Shown piece by piece: positions 21,358-32,959 of a stretch of 64,000 nucleotides of DNA. Below the pieces are notes generated by a model. That model was not told the origin of the DNA. It made no database searches and saw nothing but the letters and a program-made list of their open reading frames with translations. Both the position numbers and the translations under genes were made by a program. Source of the DNA: Brachynemurus nebulosus (taxonomy: Eukaryota; Arthropoda; Insecta; Neuroptera; Myrmeleontidae); contig JAPWDM010000023.1 of NCBI GenBank assembly GCA_035578155.1, forward strand, positions 992,001-1,056,000, given 5' to 3'. The stretch's first letter is position 1; each line of letters opens with the position of its first letter.

Positions 21358-23184
21358 AAAGGCTATTGGCGGATAAGCATGGGTAGAAATGCCCCCGCAT
21401 GAATTTTGTTGGTTTTTTTTCTGCTAACTGCTTTCGATATAAGATTAAAATTTACTGAGTTTCAACTCTTAAAAACTCATCCTTTGGGGGTACAAAAAAA
21501 TTATATTTTGAAATTCAAAAAAAATTTATAATTTTTTAGTGGCTTGACGAATTTGGCTGGAATTTTTATATGTTTTAGATATCTCTATAGTGTATCTCAG
21601 GAAAAATTATCAGCTTCAAAAAAAAAAAAAATTATAACCCCCCCCCCCTTCCCCCCAAAAAAATTGTTTAATTTTTCAATATTTTTTTTCATCAACTTGT
21701 AGCTATGGTACAATCACCAAAATTTTTCTACAGGCTTCCTACTATGGCCGATACAACATATAATTTTTTCAGATTTTTCCTCCGGGTGCGTCATAGTTAA
21801 AAAAAATAAAATGTCCAAAAAAATTTTTTACGAGGTTATGTTCGTTGTACAATCACCAAAATATTTCTACATGCTCCTCACTATGATTGATAGAACATAT
21901 AATTTTTCCAGAATTTTTTTCCGGGTGCATCATAGTTAAAAAAATTAAATGTCCGAGAATATTTTTTTAGAGGTAGGTATAGGCTTCCGGGTACTTAATC
22001 GATTGGAAATCGTTTACAAATTTTGAATATGTTCATAAAAACATTTGTGATTGCTTAGTTTTCGAAAAAAAGAAAATGGTCGACTCAAATCTTCAAATTC
22101 CTCAATCAGCCAAACACTTATCATGAGTTTTAGAAACTACCAAGATGATGATTATTGCAAATGAGACTGAGAAATATTTTTTTAGTGATTACGTTCGCGG
22201 TATATTCACAAAAATATTTTTACATGTCTTTGATTCTATTTGATGCAACATGTACAATATTATAGCTATATATAACAGTAAGTTCTTACTCGACAACCAA
22301 GATTAAGATACTACATAGAAGTTTGCCCAAGTTTAGTAAAAAAAAAAGTATCTGTCGATATATTAATATTATTCTTTATTAGTCTCATTTGCAGTAGATA
22401 ATTGTTATTTTGATAGTTTCAAAGATTGATGATAAGTGTTCGGCTGATCGAGGAATTTTAAGATTTGAGTCGACCATCATCTTTTTTTTTTCGAAAACTA
22501 CGGAATCACAAACGTTCTTATGAACATATTCAAAATTTGCAAACGATTTCCAATCGATTGAGTACCCGGAAGCCTATGCCCATCTCTAAAAAATATTCTC
22601 GGACATACAATTTTTTTAACTATGATGTACCCGGCAAAAAATTCTGGAAAAATTATATATTCTATCAATCATAGTGAGGAGCCTGTAGAAATATTTTAGT
22701 GATTGTACAACAAACATAACCTCGAAAAAAAAATCTTTCTTGATATTTTATTTTTTTTAACTATGACGTACCCGGAGGAAAAATCTGAAAAAATTATATG
22801 TTGTATCGGTCACAGTAGGAAGCCTGCAAAAAATTTTGGTGATTGTACCATAGCTACAAGTTGATGAAAAAAAATATTGAAAAATTAAACAATTTTTTTT
22901 TTGGGGGGGGGGGGTTATAATTTTTTTTTGAAGCTGATAATTTTTTTTGAGATACACTATAGAGGTATCTAAAACATATAAAAATTCCAGCCAAATCCGT
23001 CAAGCCACTAAAAAATTATAAATTTTTTTTGAATTTCAAAAAATAATTTTTTACCCCCAAAGGATGGGTTTTTAAGGGTTGAAACTCAGTAAATTTTAAT
23101 CTTAATCGAAAGCAGTTAGCAGAAAAAAACCAACAAAATTCGTGCGGGGGCATTTCTGCCCATGCTTATCCGCCAATAGCCTTT
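21358..23184. mobile_element. Foldback element: 1.83-kb palindrome
   Basis: Arms 21358-22168 and 22381-23184 are inverted copies of about 0.8 kb around a ~210-bp loop. The ends are AAAGGCTATTGGCGGATAAG and its complement. Recognisable blocks recur inverted in the same order: GCCCCCGCATGAATTTTGTT, AGATACACTATAG (complement), the C8/G10 runs near 21640 and 22905, GTCGACTCAAATCTT. Each arm also contains two diverged ~140-bp direct units (GTACAATCACCAAAAT, CCGGGTGCGTCATAG near 21700 and 21850). No coding sequence. No clear TSD. Confidence 0.85.
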
Positions 23185-23186
23185 GT

Positions 23187-23556
23187 TTAATAAAAGCCAT
23201 ACATCTGCTCATTTTACCTCAAAAATGTCTGAAAATAAAATATTTTTCAACAATTAACCAAGAAAAAGCATAAAAGGTAATTTTTATGATATATTTTTGA
23301 AAATTTCAAAATAAAATGACGTTTGATAGCAGAGTCACATATACTTAATTTTATTTTGTAGAATCTGGTAAATAGAAATCGTAATAAGTACCCGCCTTGA
23401 AAAAATCAAACAAGTATTTAAAAAAAAAATACTTTTTCTTAAAAAAAAAATAGTACAAGTATGTACATATACCGTCCTGATAAACAGGTATATTTGTCCA
23501 CCATGAGCGCTGTAGTCGATTTTTGTATCCCCTCCAGGTAAAAGCTCATAGCGAAT
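23187..23556 (+). repeat. Dispersed repeat, copy 2 (pairs with 329-632)
   Basis: Begins within 3 bp of the end of the foldback element, so the palindrome may have inserted at its edge. Same blocks as copy 1, with longer poly-A interruptions. Confidence 0.6.
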
Positions 23557-25454
23557 AAAAAAGAAAGAAAAGTATTTATTGGTAAATTTAACTGATTTCA
23601 AAACCATAGTACCGAAATATTAAGTTATAATAGAAACTGTACTGACTCATTTTATTCGTTAAATTGTCTTAACGTAATAGATACGAATTTCATATTTTTT
23701 CTGAATAAATTTGTGTTTTCTACAACTCAAATTGATTGCCTAAAAGCAAGTTAACTCGAAGAACTGAAGAAAATACAAACCTCCGTGTAAGAATAAGTGA
23801 GAATATAACTTACAAGTAGCAAATTCGAAAAATGTTCATTCATGAAATTTTTTTTGATAGTAGGTACCTCTATTTATAATTATTATTGAATCTTACGTAA
23901 TAAATTAATTTGACAATCACATCCTCTCTAGTTACAGACGTTAATAAACTTTCAAAAGGAAAGGTTAATGTATAGCTTATAACTATTAAATTAAAAATAA
24001 GAAGTTCATAATCATACGAATAATAAAAATATTGACCACATTCATAATTTTTATTGTTAGAGAGTTCGTTATAAAAAAGATGTAGTAAATGATATTAATG
24101 CATTCGCATACAGACTGTTACCAGTTTATTAAATATAAACAAAATCAGCGTTTTGAATAAGTTCAAAATTCATTCGAACAGATATTGTTTACAGCGGAAT
24201 TAATCGCCATCAAAAATACGTCTTCTTTTCGGACGATCATTGTTTTTTTTTTTTCTCACAATCTTGCAAATGCTTTCCCGCAATATTATTACGAGGTAAG
24301 GGAAAATCGTTTGGAAATTCTCGTCTGAGGCCAAACAATCTATCTGTTTCGGATGTACAGAAAGGATGTGTTTTAAGCGTATTAGCCAGAGAATTGGACA
24401 TATTTAAAAAAAAAATAGTAGATGGGAAAATTTTTAAAACTATTTTTTTTTTAAGTGGTGATTAAATAATTTGTACTAAATTAAGATAGCTCAACTTTTT
24501 TTTGATAACAACTGGGCACTTTTTTAAATTTTCTTTTTTTGTAACTTCAGTGTCATAGAAGATATTACAAGCTCTTTCGTCACTTAGTCTGCATAATATT
24601 ACATAATTCATGATCTTTAAACCGGGCAAAACAGGGTGAAATTCGCCTGCCCTAATATATTTACTACCAATAATAAAATGTTAATAATATTGTATTTTTC
24701 TTTTAACGTTGCAAAACGTTTATGGGAACTTATTTCAAATTTCAAATGTAATGATATTGTTAGGGTACTTTTACCAGTGCTACGAACTAGAAAATTGGTA
24801 CCGTAAAACCGTCTAGACCCGGACACTTTGCACCAATCTTCAAAGTAAATAATTTCTACATTAACCTGCTACAATAAACATTTGTTCTTGACGTCATTAG
24901 ATAGAGAAAAACATCCTCTAAACAGCTGTATCAATAAAAACTACGGATTTCAATTTTTACTATCTCATTTTACAGGATTACTATCCTCCAGTTTTTCAAA
25001 GAAATAAAATGTGTGTCTAACTTACAATGAAATGCACCCAGAGTGAAATTCAGGATTTTGATGAAACTTCCTATACACAAAATGATAAATTTAAACTTTA
25101 AATAACTTCTAAACGTTTCCAACGTTAACTATCGGTTCCAGGAAGCCATATTTTTTTACTGATATATTTTGCCTATGTTCCATACAACTGGAACTGAGCG
25201 GTATAACGGGAATATGTACATACGAATTCGGCATTAATCTGTTGCAATATAAAATCCACGCCTTCAGGTGTTTATGTTTTTGTTACATAAATGTCATTTC
25301 CGTTTTGAAATTATTCAATTATTTTCTATGTGGTAGTTGTACTTTAATTATGAAAAAAAATTTAATGTTTGATTTTTCTCCAATAAATAAATAATTTTAT
25401 AAGATTTAATTTGGTGAAATTAATTTAAGATCATTTAGTTTTTACTGGTTCTTA
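23557..25454. other. AT-rich spacer, nothing recognised
   Basis: No inverted ends or protein-like frames identified over ~1.9 kb. ACCGTCTAGACCCGG near 24808 is a small less AT-rich island without assignment. Confidence 0.45.
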
Positions 25455-26223
25455 CACGGAGAGAAAATTCATAGAAAAATTACTGCGCTCAGCACTACAA
25501 TCGACGTGTAAAAGGCGAACATATTCAATTTTGTACGGTAAAAATTTAAAAATTATAATTAATCATAGAAAATTTAAAGGATAGAATATTCTTTCCGTAA
25601 TATTAGCTCCGTAAAATTTGTAAAACAGCACAGTAAAAAATTCCATTCCCGACAGAAACATATTTTTTAATTGTTTTTCTTACAAAAATTACCATGCCGT
25701 CTTATAATTATTCAAAAGCTATCTGCTAATAGTAGAAAGAAAGAGAAAGAAGGTATCAACGCTGTTGAAATGTACCCCACTCATACATGCAAGTCATATA
25801 GCCAGGCTGGTGAGTGGTGTGATGACCAACTTCGTCGGACCAAGCACCTTGATTCATTAGACTGTCTTACAAGCAGCAAGCAGTATTCATTACACTGTCT
25901 TACAGGACGGACTGTCACCGTTTAATTCATCATTTTGTTACTTCACTATCTTCAGTATTAGAATATATTGTTGCCAGTCATTTTTGTATGCATCATAAAG
26001 AATCGAAGGTCGGAAAAGATCGGGCATTTTCGAAGTTTTTCAAAGCAGGTTTGAATACGTATATTGTTCCTCAGTGCGTACAGCCCAACCAACATAAGGT
26101 TGCGGATCAGATGCGCAAATGAAAGAGTACGACTTTGGTCGCCGATCGCGCACGCATTATAAGAGAGCATGGTAATTTTTCTGAAATTTTATCTACAAAA
26201 ATTATATGATTTATCTCTTCGTG
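25455..26223 (+). mobile_element. TIR element Q, copy 1 (769 bp)
   Basis: CACGGAGAGAAAATTCATAG at 25455 pairs with the complement of the right end at 26223 (CACGAAGAGATAAATCATAT). Copy 2 lies at 30720-31614 in the same orientation and is similar throughout, including GCTCAGCACTACAATCGACG, CCGTAATATTAGCTCCG, TCTGCTAATAGTAGAAAG and CGATCGCGCACGCATTATAA. No transposase. TA-like flank only. Confidence 0.8.
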
Positions 26224-26282
26224 TATATACATCTGAAAGCCACTAATCACTGTGTACAAGAATTAAGCGCTTTTTACTTCAG

Positions 26283-26587
26283 GAATCGTCATTCTGGATG
26301 TAAAGTCCCAGTTTTTAAATCATCATCCTAAAAATTACTAAAATCCGACCGAAGCACCATCGGTCAGCAATAGTCCATCTGAACCGGACGCGTCCAATTC
26401 ACAAACCGAAACAATTTTAATGGTAGACGGTTCGAGCCAAACAGAAACAATACCGATCAGACGAGGACCAGGACGGCCAAGATTAAAACCGGTGGGCCCG
26501 GGCAATCAAGGTAGTCGGGGTTCTCTACGTCCGCGCATTACCAGTACCTTTGTACCGGCACATAATTACATCGTTTGCCGTGCATAA
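26283..26587 (+). pseudogene. Exon-like segment encoding an AT-hook, with in-frame stop
   Basis: TTTTTACTTCAG directly before 26283 is a good splice acceptor. In phase with it the frame reads IVILDVKSQFLNHHPKNY, a TAA at 26339-26341, then 81 open codons to TAA at 26585-26587. The open part is Ser/Thr/Glu-rich (SVSNSPSEPDASNSQTETI) and leads into RRGPGRPRLKPVGPG, a canonical AT-hook (GRPR core). A Gly/Arg-rich GSRGSLRPR follows. CpG-containing, non-A/T-biased codon use contrasts sharply with the surroundings. AAG|GTAGTC at 26511 could be a donor. AT-hooks bind the minor groove in chromatin proteins; I cannot name the gene. Either a duplicated decayed exon or a real exon starting downstream of the TAA. 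Confidence 0.5.
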
Positions 26588-27732
26588 AATTAATTATAAA
26601 TTAATTCGGTTTTTGAGAAAATTACAAGTGTAGAACTAACAGAAATTTGAATTTTACTGAACAAGTCCTAGTTCTGGAGAAAATTTCCTCATTCTGATAA
26701 TAAAAATCAATTACTAAAATCCCACTGGCGAATGCATATGAAATCGTTAAAATAACGAATATTGAAAAAACAAATTAAAATTTTTTAAGCCTAATGACGT
26801 CATTTTTGTAGAAAAATCATAGTTTTGGTCATAGTGGCATGGGATTTTCGACTATTTGTAGATTTACACAAAATTGGAAGCGTGGGACTAACAGAAATTT
26901 GAATTTTAGATCTAACTAGTAACAAGTCAATTTAATTAAATATAATAATATATAGCTTATACGTAATTAAGTATCTATTTAAATAACAAATATTAATTTA
27001 TGGATTCGACCTTGTTAATGTTAATTATTTCATGTTATACGGGCATAACTGAGCGCTATTGTACTTATTCAAGGAAGGAAATAATATACATCGCAAAAAT
27101 TAATTTTGTTAAAATTAATTTCATATAAATTAATCGATTAATCGATTAAATTTTTTACCTTGTACATATAAAAAATAATAGGCAAATTAACAAATTCATG
27201 AAATTTTCTAGCGAATTTTTCATTTGTGAGGATGATATTGGAAAGTAAGTGATACGTACGCCTGTGGTCTTCATTTGTACACAATAAAAAATTTATTGTA
27301 TTTTTTTCACTTTACCAATCAACACAAATGCATATAAATAAAATGGTCGCACGTTTTCTAATCTTTTTTTAACACGTATTGTGTTTTTAAGTGAAAAAAT
27401 GGAGCTCTGCTTTCTAATTATAATTTTAAATTCAAAAAAATCATTATAAAACCTTAAAAAAAATTATTTAAATAATTACCAAGATGAATATATAATAATA
27501 ATTATAATTTATTATTAGAGAATTTTAAATATTATAATTTCATTTCTGTAATGAGTACGTTTGAGTTTTTTCATTAAGATTGTCCACTGAGATATTCGAT
27601 AATTGTTACATAACCAATAAAAAATACATAACCTGTTAAAATTTGTTTTCTGTATATTACTTATATTACTTTTGTTAGACTAATAATACTCAAATTTCTA
27701 TTAGTCCTAATGAAAACAGTGGCAATGAAAAT

Positions 27733-27770
27733 CAAGAATTCTGGGTTCAATTCCCAGCCAATCTAGTTTG
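27733..27770 (+). repeat. 3' half of a tRNA-derived SINE head
   Basis: ATCAAGAATTCTGGGTTCAA followed by TTCCCAGCCAATCTAGTTTG matches the downstream copy at 27862-27900. It contains a box-B-like GGTTCAATTCC but lacks the D-arm half. Confidence 0.55.
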
Positions 27771-27828
27771 TTTAATAAAAACAATGATTAGGTCATACAT
27801 ACCAAATAGAATAACTCTACTATAGAGA

Positions 27829-27900
27829 TTGGTGGCCTAGTGGTAAGACGCTTGACGGATTATCAAGAATCCGGGGTTCGAATCCCAGTCGATACAGTTT
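27829..27900 (+). repeat. tRNA-derived SINE head or tRNA pseudogene
   Basis: Box A TGGCCTAGTGG (27833-27843) and a perfect box B GGTTCGAATCC (27875-27885) are correctly spaced. The anticodon stem CTTGA/TCAAG encloses a 7-nt loop CGGATTA. Position 33 is not T and the acceptor stem is mismatched, so it is not a functional tRNA. The tail CGATACAGTTTG resembles that of the hairpin at 57717-57871, suggesting one SINE family transcribed by RNA polymerase III. Confidence 0.65.
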
Positions 27901-28075
27901 GTCTGCAAATTTCGGTTACTTGATTGACTAATTGTGGGGTTGAAATATCATAGTGAAATTATATTGGGGACGGAGATTTATACAATGGAACTCAAATTTC
28001 TGTTAGTCCCACGCTTTCAATTTTATCAGAAATGAAAACAGTGGTAGTGAAAATCTATAAATAGCCTCAAATTTT

Positions 28076-28884
28076 ATGGATCTGTGACCAAAATAATAAT
28101 TTTTCTAGTAAAAAGTTGACAAAATGTATTTGATGATGTCATGTGGATAAATTTTTAATTTTTTTAATACTCTCTATTTGAGTGATTCCATATAGATTTA
28201 TCGATGGAATTGGGGATGCTTTTTCGATTTCTGTTATCCAAATGGATCCCTTTAAATCTGGTGTGCTTGTATACATAAAAACTCAAATTTCTACTAGTCC
28301 CATAATTTTTAATTTTTATATAGCTTTAAATTTTATGCCATTGTAACTATGAAACCCAAAATAACATTTAGATACTTCCGATTAAGTTTCCAAATCTAAT
28401 AATATTTAAAGAGCAAAAAATAACTTACCTTAATTATTGTTTGTAAGGATATCGTGGTAGAACCTGGCATACACGACGTCATATTAAAAAGTCCTTCAAA
28501 CCGATTGAGAAGCATTTGTTCGGTAAAATGCAATAAAATATCGTAAACACACGCAATGGTGACCATAACACTGGATATTAAATTAAATTACATTTCACAA
28601 ATTAAAACTGTCCAATGTTAAATGTATTCAATATAAATAAAATCAGTAATGTATACAAAAAAAAAAACTTCAAGAACAAACATCACCCTAATCTGTTTAA
28701 ATGGATATCAACACTTTCATTTTGCATAATCCGTAGAGAAATTTCATACATTGCTTTGAATTTTTAAAAGAAATGTACATGCCTAGGTTCATATTTTAGT
28801 GGTGGAAGCGCTGTGAATCCATAATATATTTAGATTGTTTTGATCGCTATTTGTGAAAGGTCGCAAGAAGTATTGGGAAAATTA
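28076..28884. other. AT-rich spacer
   Basis: Apart from one more copy of the CAAATTTCTACTAGTCCC motif near 28285, nothing is recognised. Confidence 0.4.
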
Positions 28885-29539
28885 GGGTAACTTCAAAAAT
28901 GTAAACTTTACCGCATCGATGCAGCATCATGACCTTTCTGATGCGTCTAATACTACATGATGCGATGCTGATGCTCTCTTGAAATTTGATGCACATTAGA
29001 TGTTTTTGAACGGGATATTGGCATCATTTAACCTCTGATTTGACTATAGGTAATATAGCATGATTAGACTAAAGATAATATAGCAATACAGTCCTTGTAT
29101 ATATTATCTTTGAATTTCAACTTGAACTTACTTGAAATTGAAAATTGAAAAAATTGAAATTATTTGAATAAAAAATATGACATATTTTGAGTGCAAGATG
29201 TATTCAGATAGTTTAAACAATTTTAATGAGAGGTAAATAAATTCATCTTTTCCAACATTTAGTTTTTCGGAATTATTCCTATAACCGTTATGGTCATAGG
29301 ACCATTGGTATCATCCTTTATTCACATTACGATAGCTACGACAGCCACCAATATTTTAAATGTAAGTAGCTGTGATATTACATTATGCGCATGACACGCA
29401 TCACCAAATTTCTTGATGTATTGTTTTGACGCATCAAATGCAAAAATGAATTTTTGATTTTTCGTTGTCATGCGTCTGATGCGTTTTTGAACTTTTGACT
29501 CTGTCTCATGCAAGCAGTGATGCATTTTTGAAGTTAGCC
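28885..29539. mobile_element. TA-inserting TIR element, 655 bp, GATGC-rich
   Basis: GGGTAACTTCAAAAATG at 28885 and the complement of the right end (GGCTAACTTCAAAAATG, from 29539) are flanked by TA on both sides. Both arms are crowded with GATGC/GCATC (CATCGATGCAGCATCATG, GATGCGATGCTGATGC, GCGTCTGATGCG). The reverse frame at 29322-29525 lies in this repetitive sequence and shows no motif. Confidence 0.75.
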
Positions 29540-29771
29540 TATATAACTGTTATCTTTATCAATTTTCAACAATAAAAATGATTTATAAGATTACAAGTTT
29601 TGAAGATTTTAATTTGGGGTAACAATTATTTAGTGTTTACATATTATATAACGTGCGGTTAATGTGTATTGGCAAGTTATCCCAAACGAAATCTTCAATA
29701 TTGTATAATAAAATTGGAAAAATAACTTTTGAAAAATGAATTTACCAAGTAAATTCTTAAATGTTAATTTA

Positions 29772-30148
29772 CAGCATATCCTTTTTTATGCGGTAGATCA
29801 GGACCGTATAAAAAAAGTTTCATAGAAAATACATAACTCAAAATTCCAAACCTCACGATTTCCTTAGAAGTTGCTTTTCTAAACAAGATAAAGTATTAAC
29901 TTACACATGATAACATTTTATTTGCCATAAATACATCTGTAAAAAAACTTAATGATACAATAACTTATATTTTTATGCAATGTACTGATTAAATGCTTAA
30001 AAAACGATCAATAAGTAACTTTATTGTAAACTTAAATTTCTTATTTTCTCTTTGCTTTTTATTCACATTATGCACTTTAATGAGCATTTTTTTAAAAGCC
30101 GCATAAAAATGTCCCACAAAAAAAGACCGTATAAAAAAGGTTATGCTA
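29772..30148. mobile_element. Short D-family MITE, 377 bp
   Basis: CAGCATATCCTTTTTTATGC with CGGTAGATCAGGACCG at the left; ACCGTATAAAAAAGGTTATG CTA at the right. TA on both sides. Subterminal blocks match the THAP-encoding copy at 6548-9787 and the copy at 44780-45310. The THAP-containing centre is missing. Confidence 0.75.
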
Positions 30149-30719
30149 TAATTTTACTTATACATATATATGCTATAATAAAATATAATATAATTTTACT
30201 CTTATCGGCAATAAATTTAGGAAAATTATGAAAAATTTTCTGGCCATAAACACAAACGATTACAGAAAAATTAAAAACTGTAAGTAGGTACTACGCACTT
30301 TTTATATAACAAATTTTGTAAACTAATTAAAATTACAACGAGCGAATTCCGTTGTCACTTAATAGTAAATTATTACAATTTCATTTATAATTTGTAAATA
30401 ATTTTCTATTATCAATACTGTTTTCACTTATCAATTTTTATGGCAATATGACAATACTAATTGGTATTTTTAAATGTAGATAATTTAAAAATATTTTCTT
30501 TATCTTTAATTAATAATTATATATTATTGTGTTCAACGGTAACTCGACATTCATAGTTCATACGAATAATTATTAAAAACTACGAGAAAAATATTTCTGA
30601 TATAAAATTTAACATGACAATAACAGATTTAAGAAAAAAAAATGTTGCACCCAATAAATCGTGAAGTTTCGCCAGAAGCCACCAAGTAAATAGACGAGTG
30701 TACTAAAGCACTGGAACTT
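30149..30719. other. AT-rich spacer, nothing recognised
   Basis: No inverted ends, tandem array or coding-like frame seen. Confidence 0.5.
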
Positions 30720-31614
30720 CACGGAGGAAAATTCATAGAAAAATTACTGTGCTCAGCACTACAATCGACGTGTAAAAGGCGAAAATATTCAATTTTGTAA
30801 GGTAAAAATATAAAAATTATAATTAATCATAGCAAATTTAAAGGATAGAATGTTCTTTCCGTAATATTAGCTCCGTAAAATTTGTAAAACAGCACAGTAA
30901 AAAGTTCCATTCCCGACAAAAAAATATTTTTTAATTGTTTTTTCTTACAAAAATTACCATGCTGTCTTATAATATTTCAAATGCTATCTGCTAATAGTAG
31001 AAAGAAAGAAAGAGAAAGTAGGTATCAACGCTGTCACATAGCGAGGCAGGCTGCAGAAGGTATTAACACAATCATACATGAAGGTCACATAGCCAGGCCG
31101 GTGTGGCAAGTAACATAGCCAGGCTGGTCACTGCTGGTGTCGTGTCGTGTGCAAACAGTATTCATTAGAATATCTTACAGGACGATCACCGTTTAATTCA
31201 TCATTTTGTTACTTCACTATATATTCAGTATTAGAATATATTGTTGCCAATCATTTTGTATGCATCATAAGGAATCAAAGGTCGGAAAAGATCGATTGTT
31301 CGAGTGCGTACAGCCCAAGCAACATAAGGTTGCGGGTCAGATGCGCAAATGAAAGAGTACGACAACAAGAATTAAACTATAACATATATGCATAAGAGTG
31401 TGACAGAAGTTGTGTTAGCACATTAAATTTTACCATGCTAGCACAACAATTTTTATGAAGCCATGACTAACACTTTTTACGTTTCAATTTAATAATATTT
31501 ACACGATCGTAAAATATTTTTTACTTTGGTCGTCGATCGCGCACGCATTATAAGAGAGCATGGTAATTTTTCTGAAATTTTATCTACAAAAATTATATGA
31601 TTTTTCTCTCCGTG
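30720..31614 (+). mobile_element. TIR element Q, copy 2 (895 bp)
   Basis: CACGGAGGAAAATTCATAGA at 30720; right end TTTTTCTCTCCGTG at 31614. Relative to copy 1 it has about 150 extra bases between GAGTACGA and CTTTGGTCG (31363-31514), containing a short inverted pair (TTGTGTTAGCA / TGCTAGCACAA). The 82-codon frame at 31147-31395 is a chance ORF within it. Confidence 0.8.
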
Positions 31615-31703
31615 TTGAATTGGTATAGTTCAAGATTTCAAATCACATGTTCCTGAAAGTTTATGGCACTTTCCCTTTAAAATCCTAGATGAATATATGT
31701 AGG

Positions 31704-32074
31704 CAGGGACGGGTTAATCCACTTTGGGGTTCTAAACATTTTTTTCTTACCGGGCCCACTCAGACCCCCTAAAAATATAGAGCACACAATATTTCACACA
31801 AGAATTCTAGTCAAAATTAAAAAAATTGCTTTCAAACATTTCTCGAATGATTAAAAAAGTGTCGATATTTATCTGAATTACATGATCGACCAAGTGGTTG
31901 AAAAACGACACATCATATTACACATATTACATAACTAATCTTATTCCAGTTAATGGCGGAAAGAAAAATTTAAAGGCAAGATGTAGAGCACACAAAAAAG
32001 GAAAATGGGCAAAACTCTATGGGCAGCTGCCCTCTAGCGCCCAAGGTTGAGACCGCGACTAATCGATAGCCCTG
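31704..32074. mobile_element. Possible hAT-like element
   Basis: CAGGGACGGGTTAATCCACT with CTTTGGGG at the left and CGACTAATCGATAGCCCTG at the right give weak inverted termini of the CAGGG(G)CGG type. Flanking octamers do not match, so this is only suggestive. Confidence 0.3.
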
Positions 32075-32216
32075 GTCAAGTAGTCCAACTTTGTTAATGG
32101 GCACGTCCATGGAGAACCTGGCCTTCAAAAGTTATAGGGTGTCAAATGTACAAAAAGTCTGCACGTGGCCATAGCCCAACGGGATACTCTGCATCGGTAC
32201 AAATGGGTTGTGAGTA

Positions 32217-32949
32217 TAGATGTCGATTTTAAATCGATTAATCGAAAATCGATTAATCGAAGCTTAAAAAAGCGATTCTTTTTTCGATTTTTTTCATTTG
32301 AATCGATTCGTGAATCGATTATTAAAAGTAAGAGATCGATAACCGATTTTTTTTTCAAAAATAATTTCATTTTAGTTATAATTTTACAAAGAAACATAAT
32401 ATGTAAAAATGAAACTCCAAAAATGTTATTGTTAATAAACTGTCACTTTTTACTCATTATTATCAACGAATCTCCCATGTGGCTTTATATAAATACATAT
32501 ACGAGTATATATGTACTATTTTGTACAGTAGAAGACTAGTAATACAAAGGAAAGGAAGACCACCTATAGGGCTAACGATCCGTTTCGTGCAAAAGCAACT
32601 TATTTAGAAAACTGTTTGTCAGTTTCTTTGAAATTTTTTAATAGTAAACTTGGTTCATTCCGTGGTTATTCGTCCTACATATTAAATTGCGTTATTTGCT
32701 ATAATCATAATTGAAAAGTTAACTCATCGCCTTGACAAATATAATGTAAAGCGTTTTAACACGATACCTATTTCCCATGTACAATCAATTAAGTCCTTTA
32801 ACAAAAATTATCAGCTAATTTTATTAAACTTTTAAAAATTTCGATTTTTTAAATCGATCTCACAGAATCGATTTTTTTTTTAATCGATTTTTTTAACTTC
32901 GATTTAAATCGATCCAAAAATCGATCTTTTTTTGGAGAATCGACATCTC
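32217..32949. mobile_element. TA-inserting TIR element Z, copy 1 (733 bp)
   Basis: Starts TAGATGTCGATTTTAAATCG and ends TCGACATCTC with TA on both sides. The arms are rich in ATCGATT/AATCGAT. Copy 2 begins at 50686 with GAGATGTCGATTTTAAATCG and shares the interior (GACCACCTAT, CTTATTTAGAAAAC, AAACTTGGTTCA, ATTCGTCCTACATATT). No transposase motif was recognised. Confidence 0.75.
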
Positions 32950-32959
32950 TAGTTATGAG

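Larger units (their letters stand above)
26625..28075. repeat. Inverted/dispersed repeat around a SINE region
   Basis: The string GGGACTAACAGAAATTTGAA (26884) and a variant at 26630 recur inverted as CAAATTTCTGTTAGTCCCAC (27988) and variants at 27690 and 28285. The arms near 26840-26905 and 27985-28075 also share ATTTGTAGATTT and GGAAGCGTGGGAC-like blocks. This looks like one dispersed family inserted several times in both orientations, with tRNA-related sequence between. Full boundaries could not be set. Confidence 0.5.

Noticed and set aside
32125..32539. Overlapping ORFs of 90 and 124 codons on opposite strands
   Set aside because: They span the boundary and the ATCGATT-rich arm of element Z; no constraint visible.
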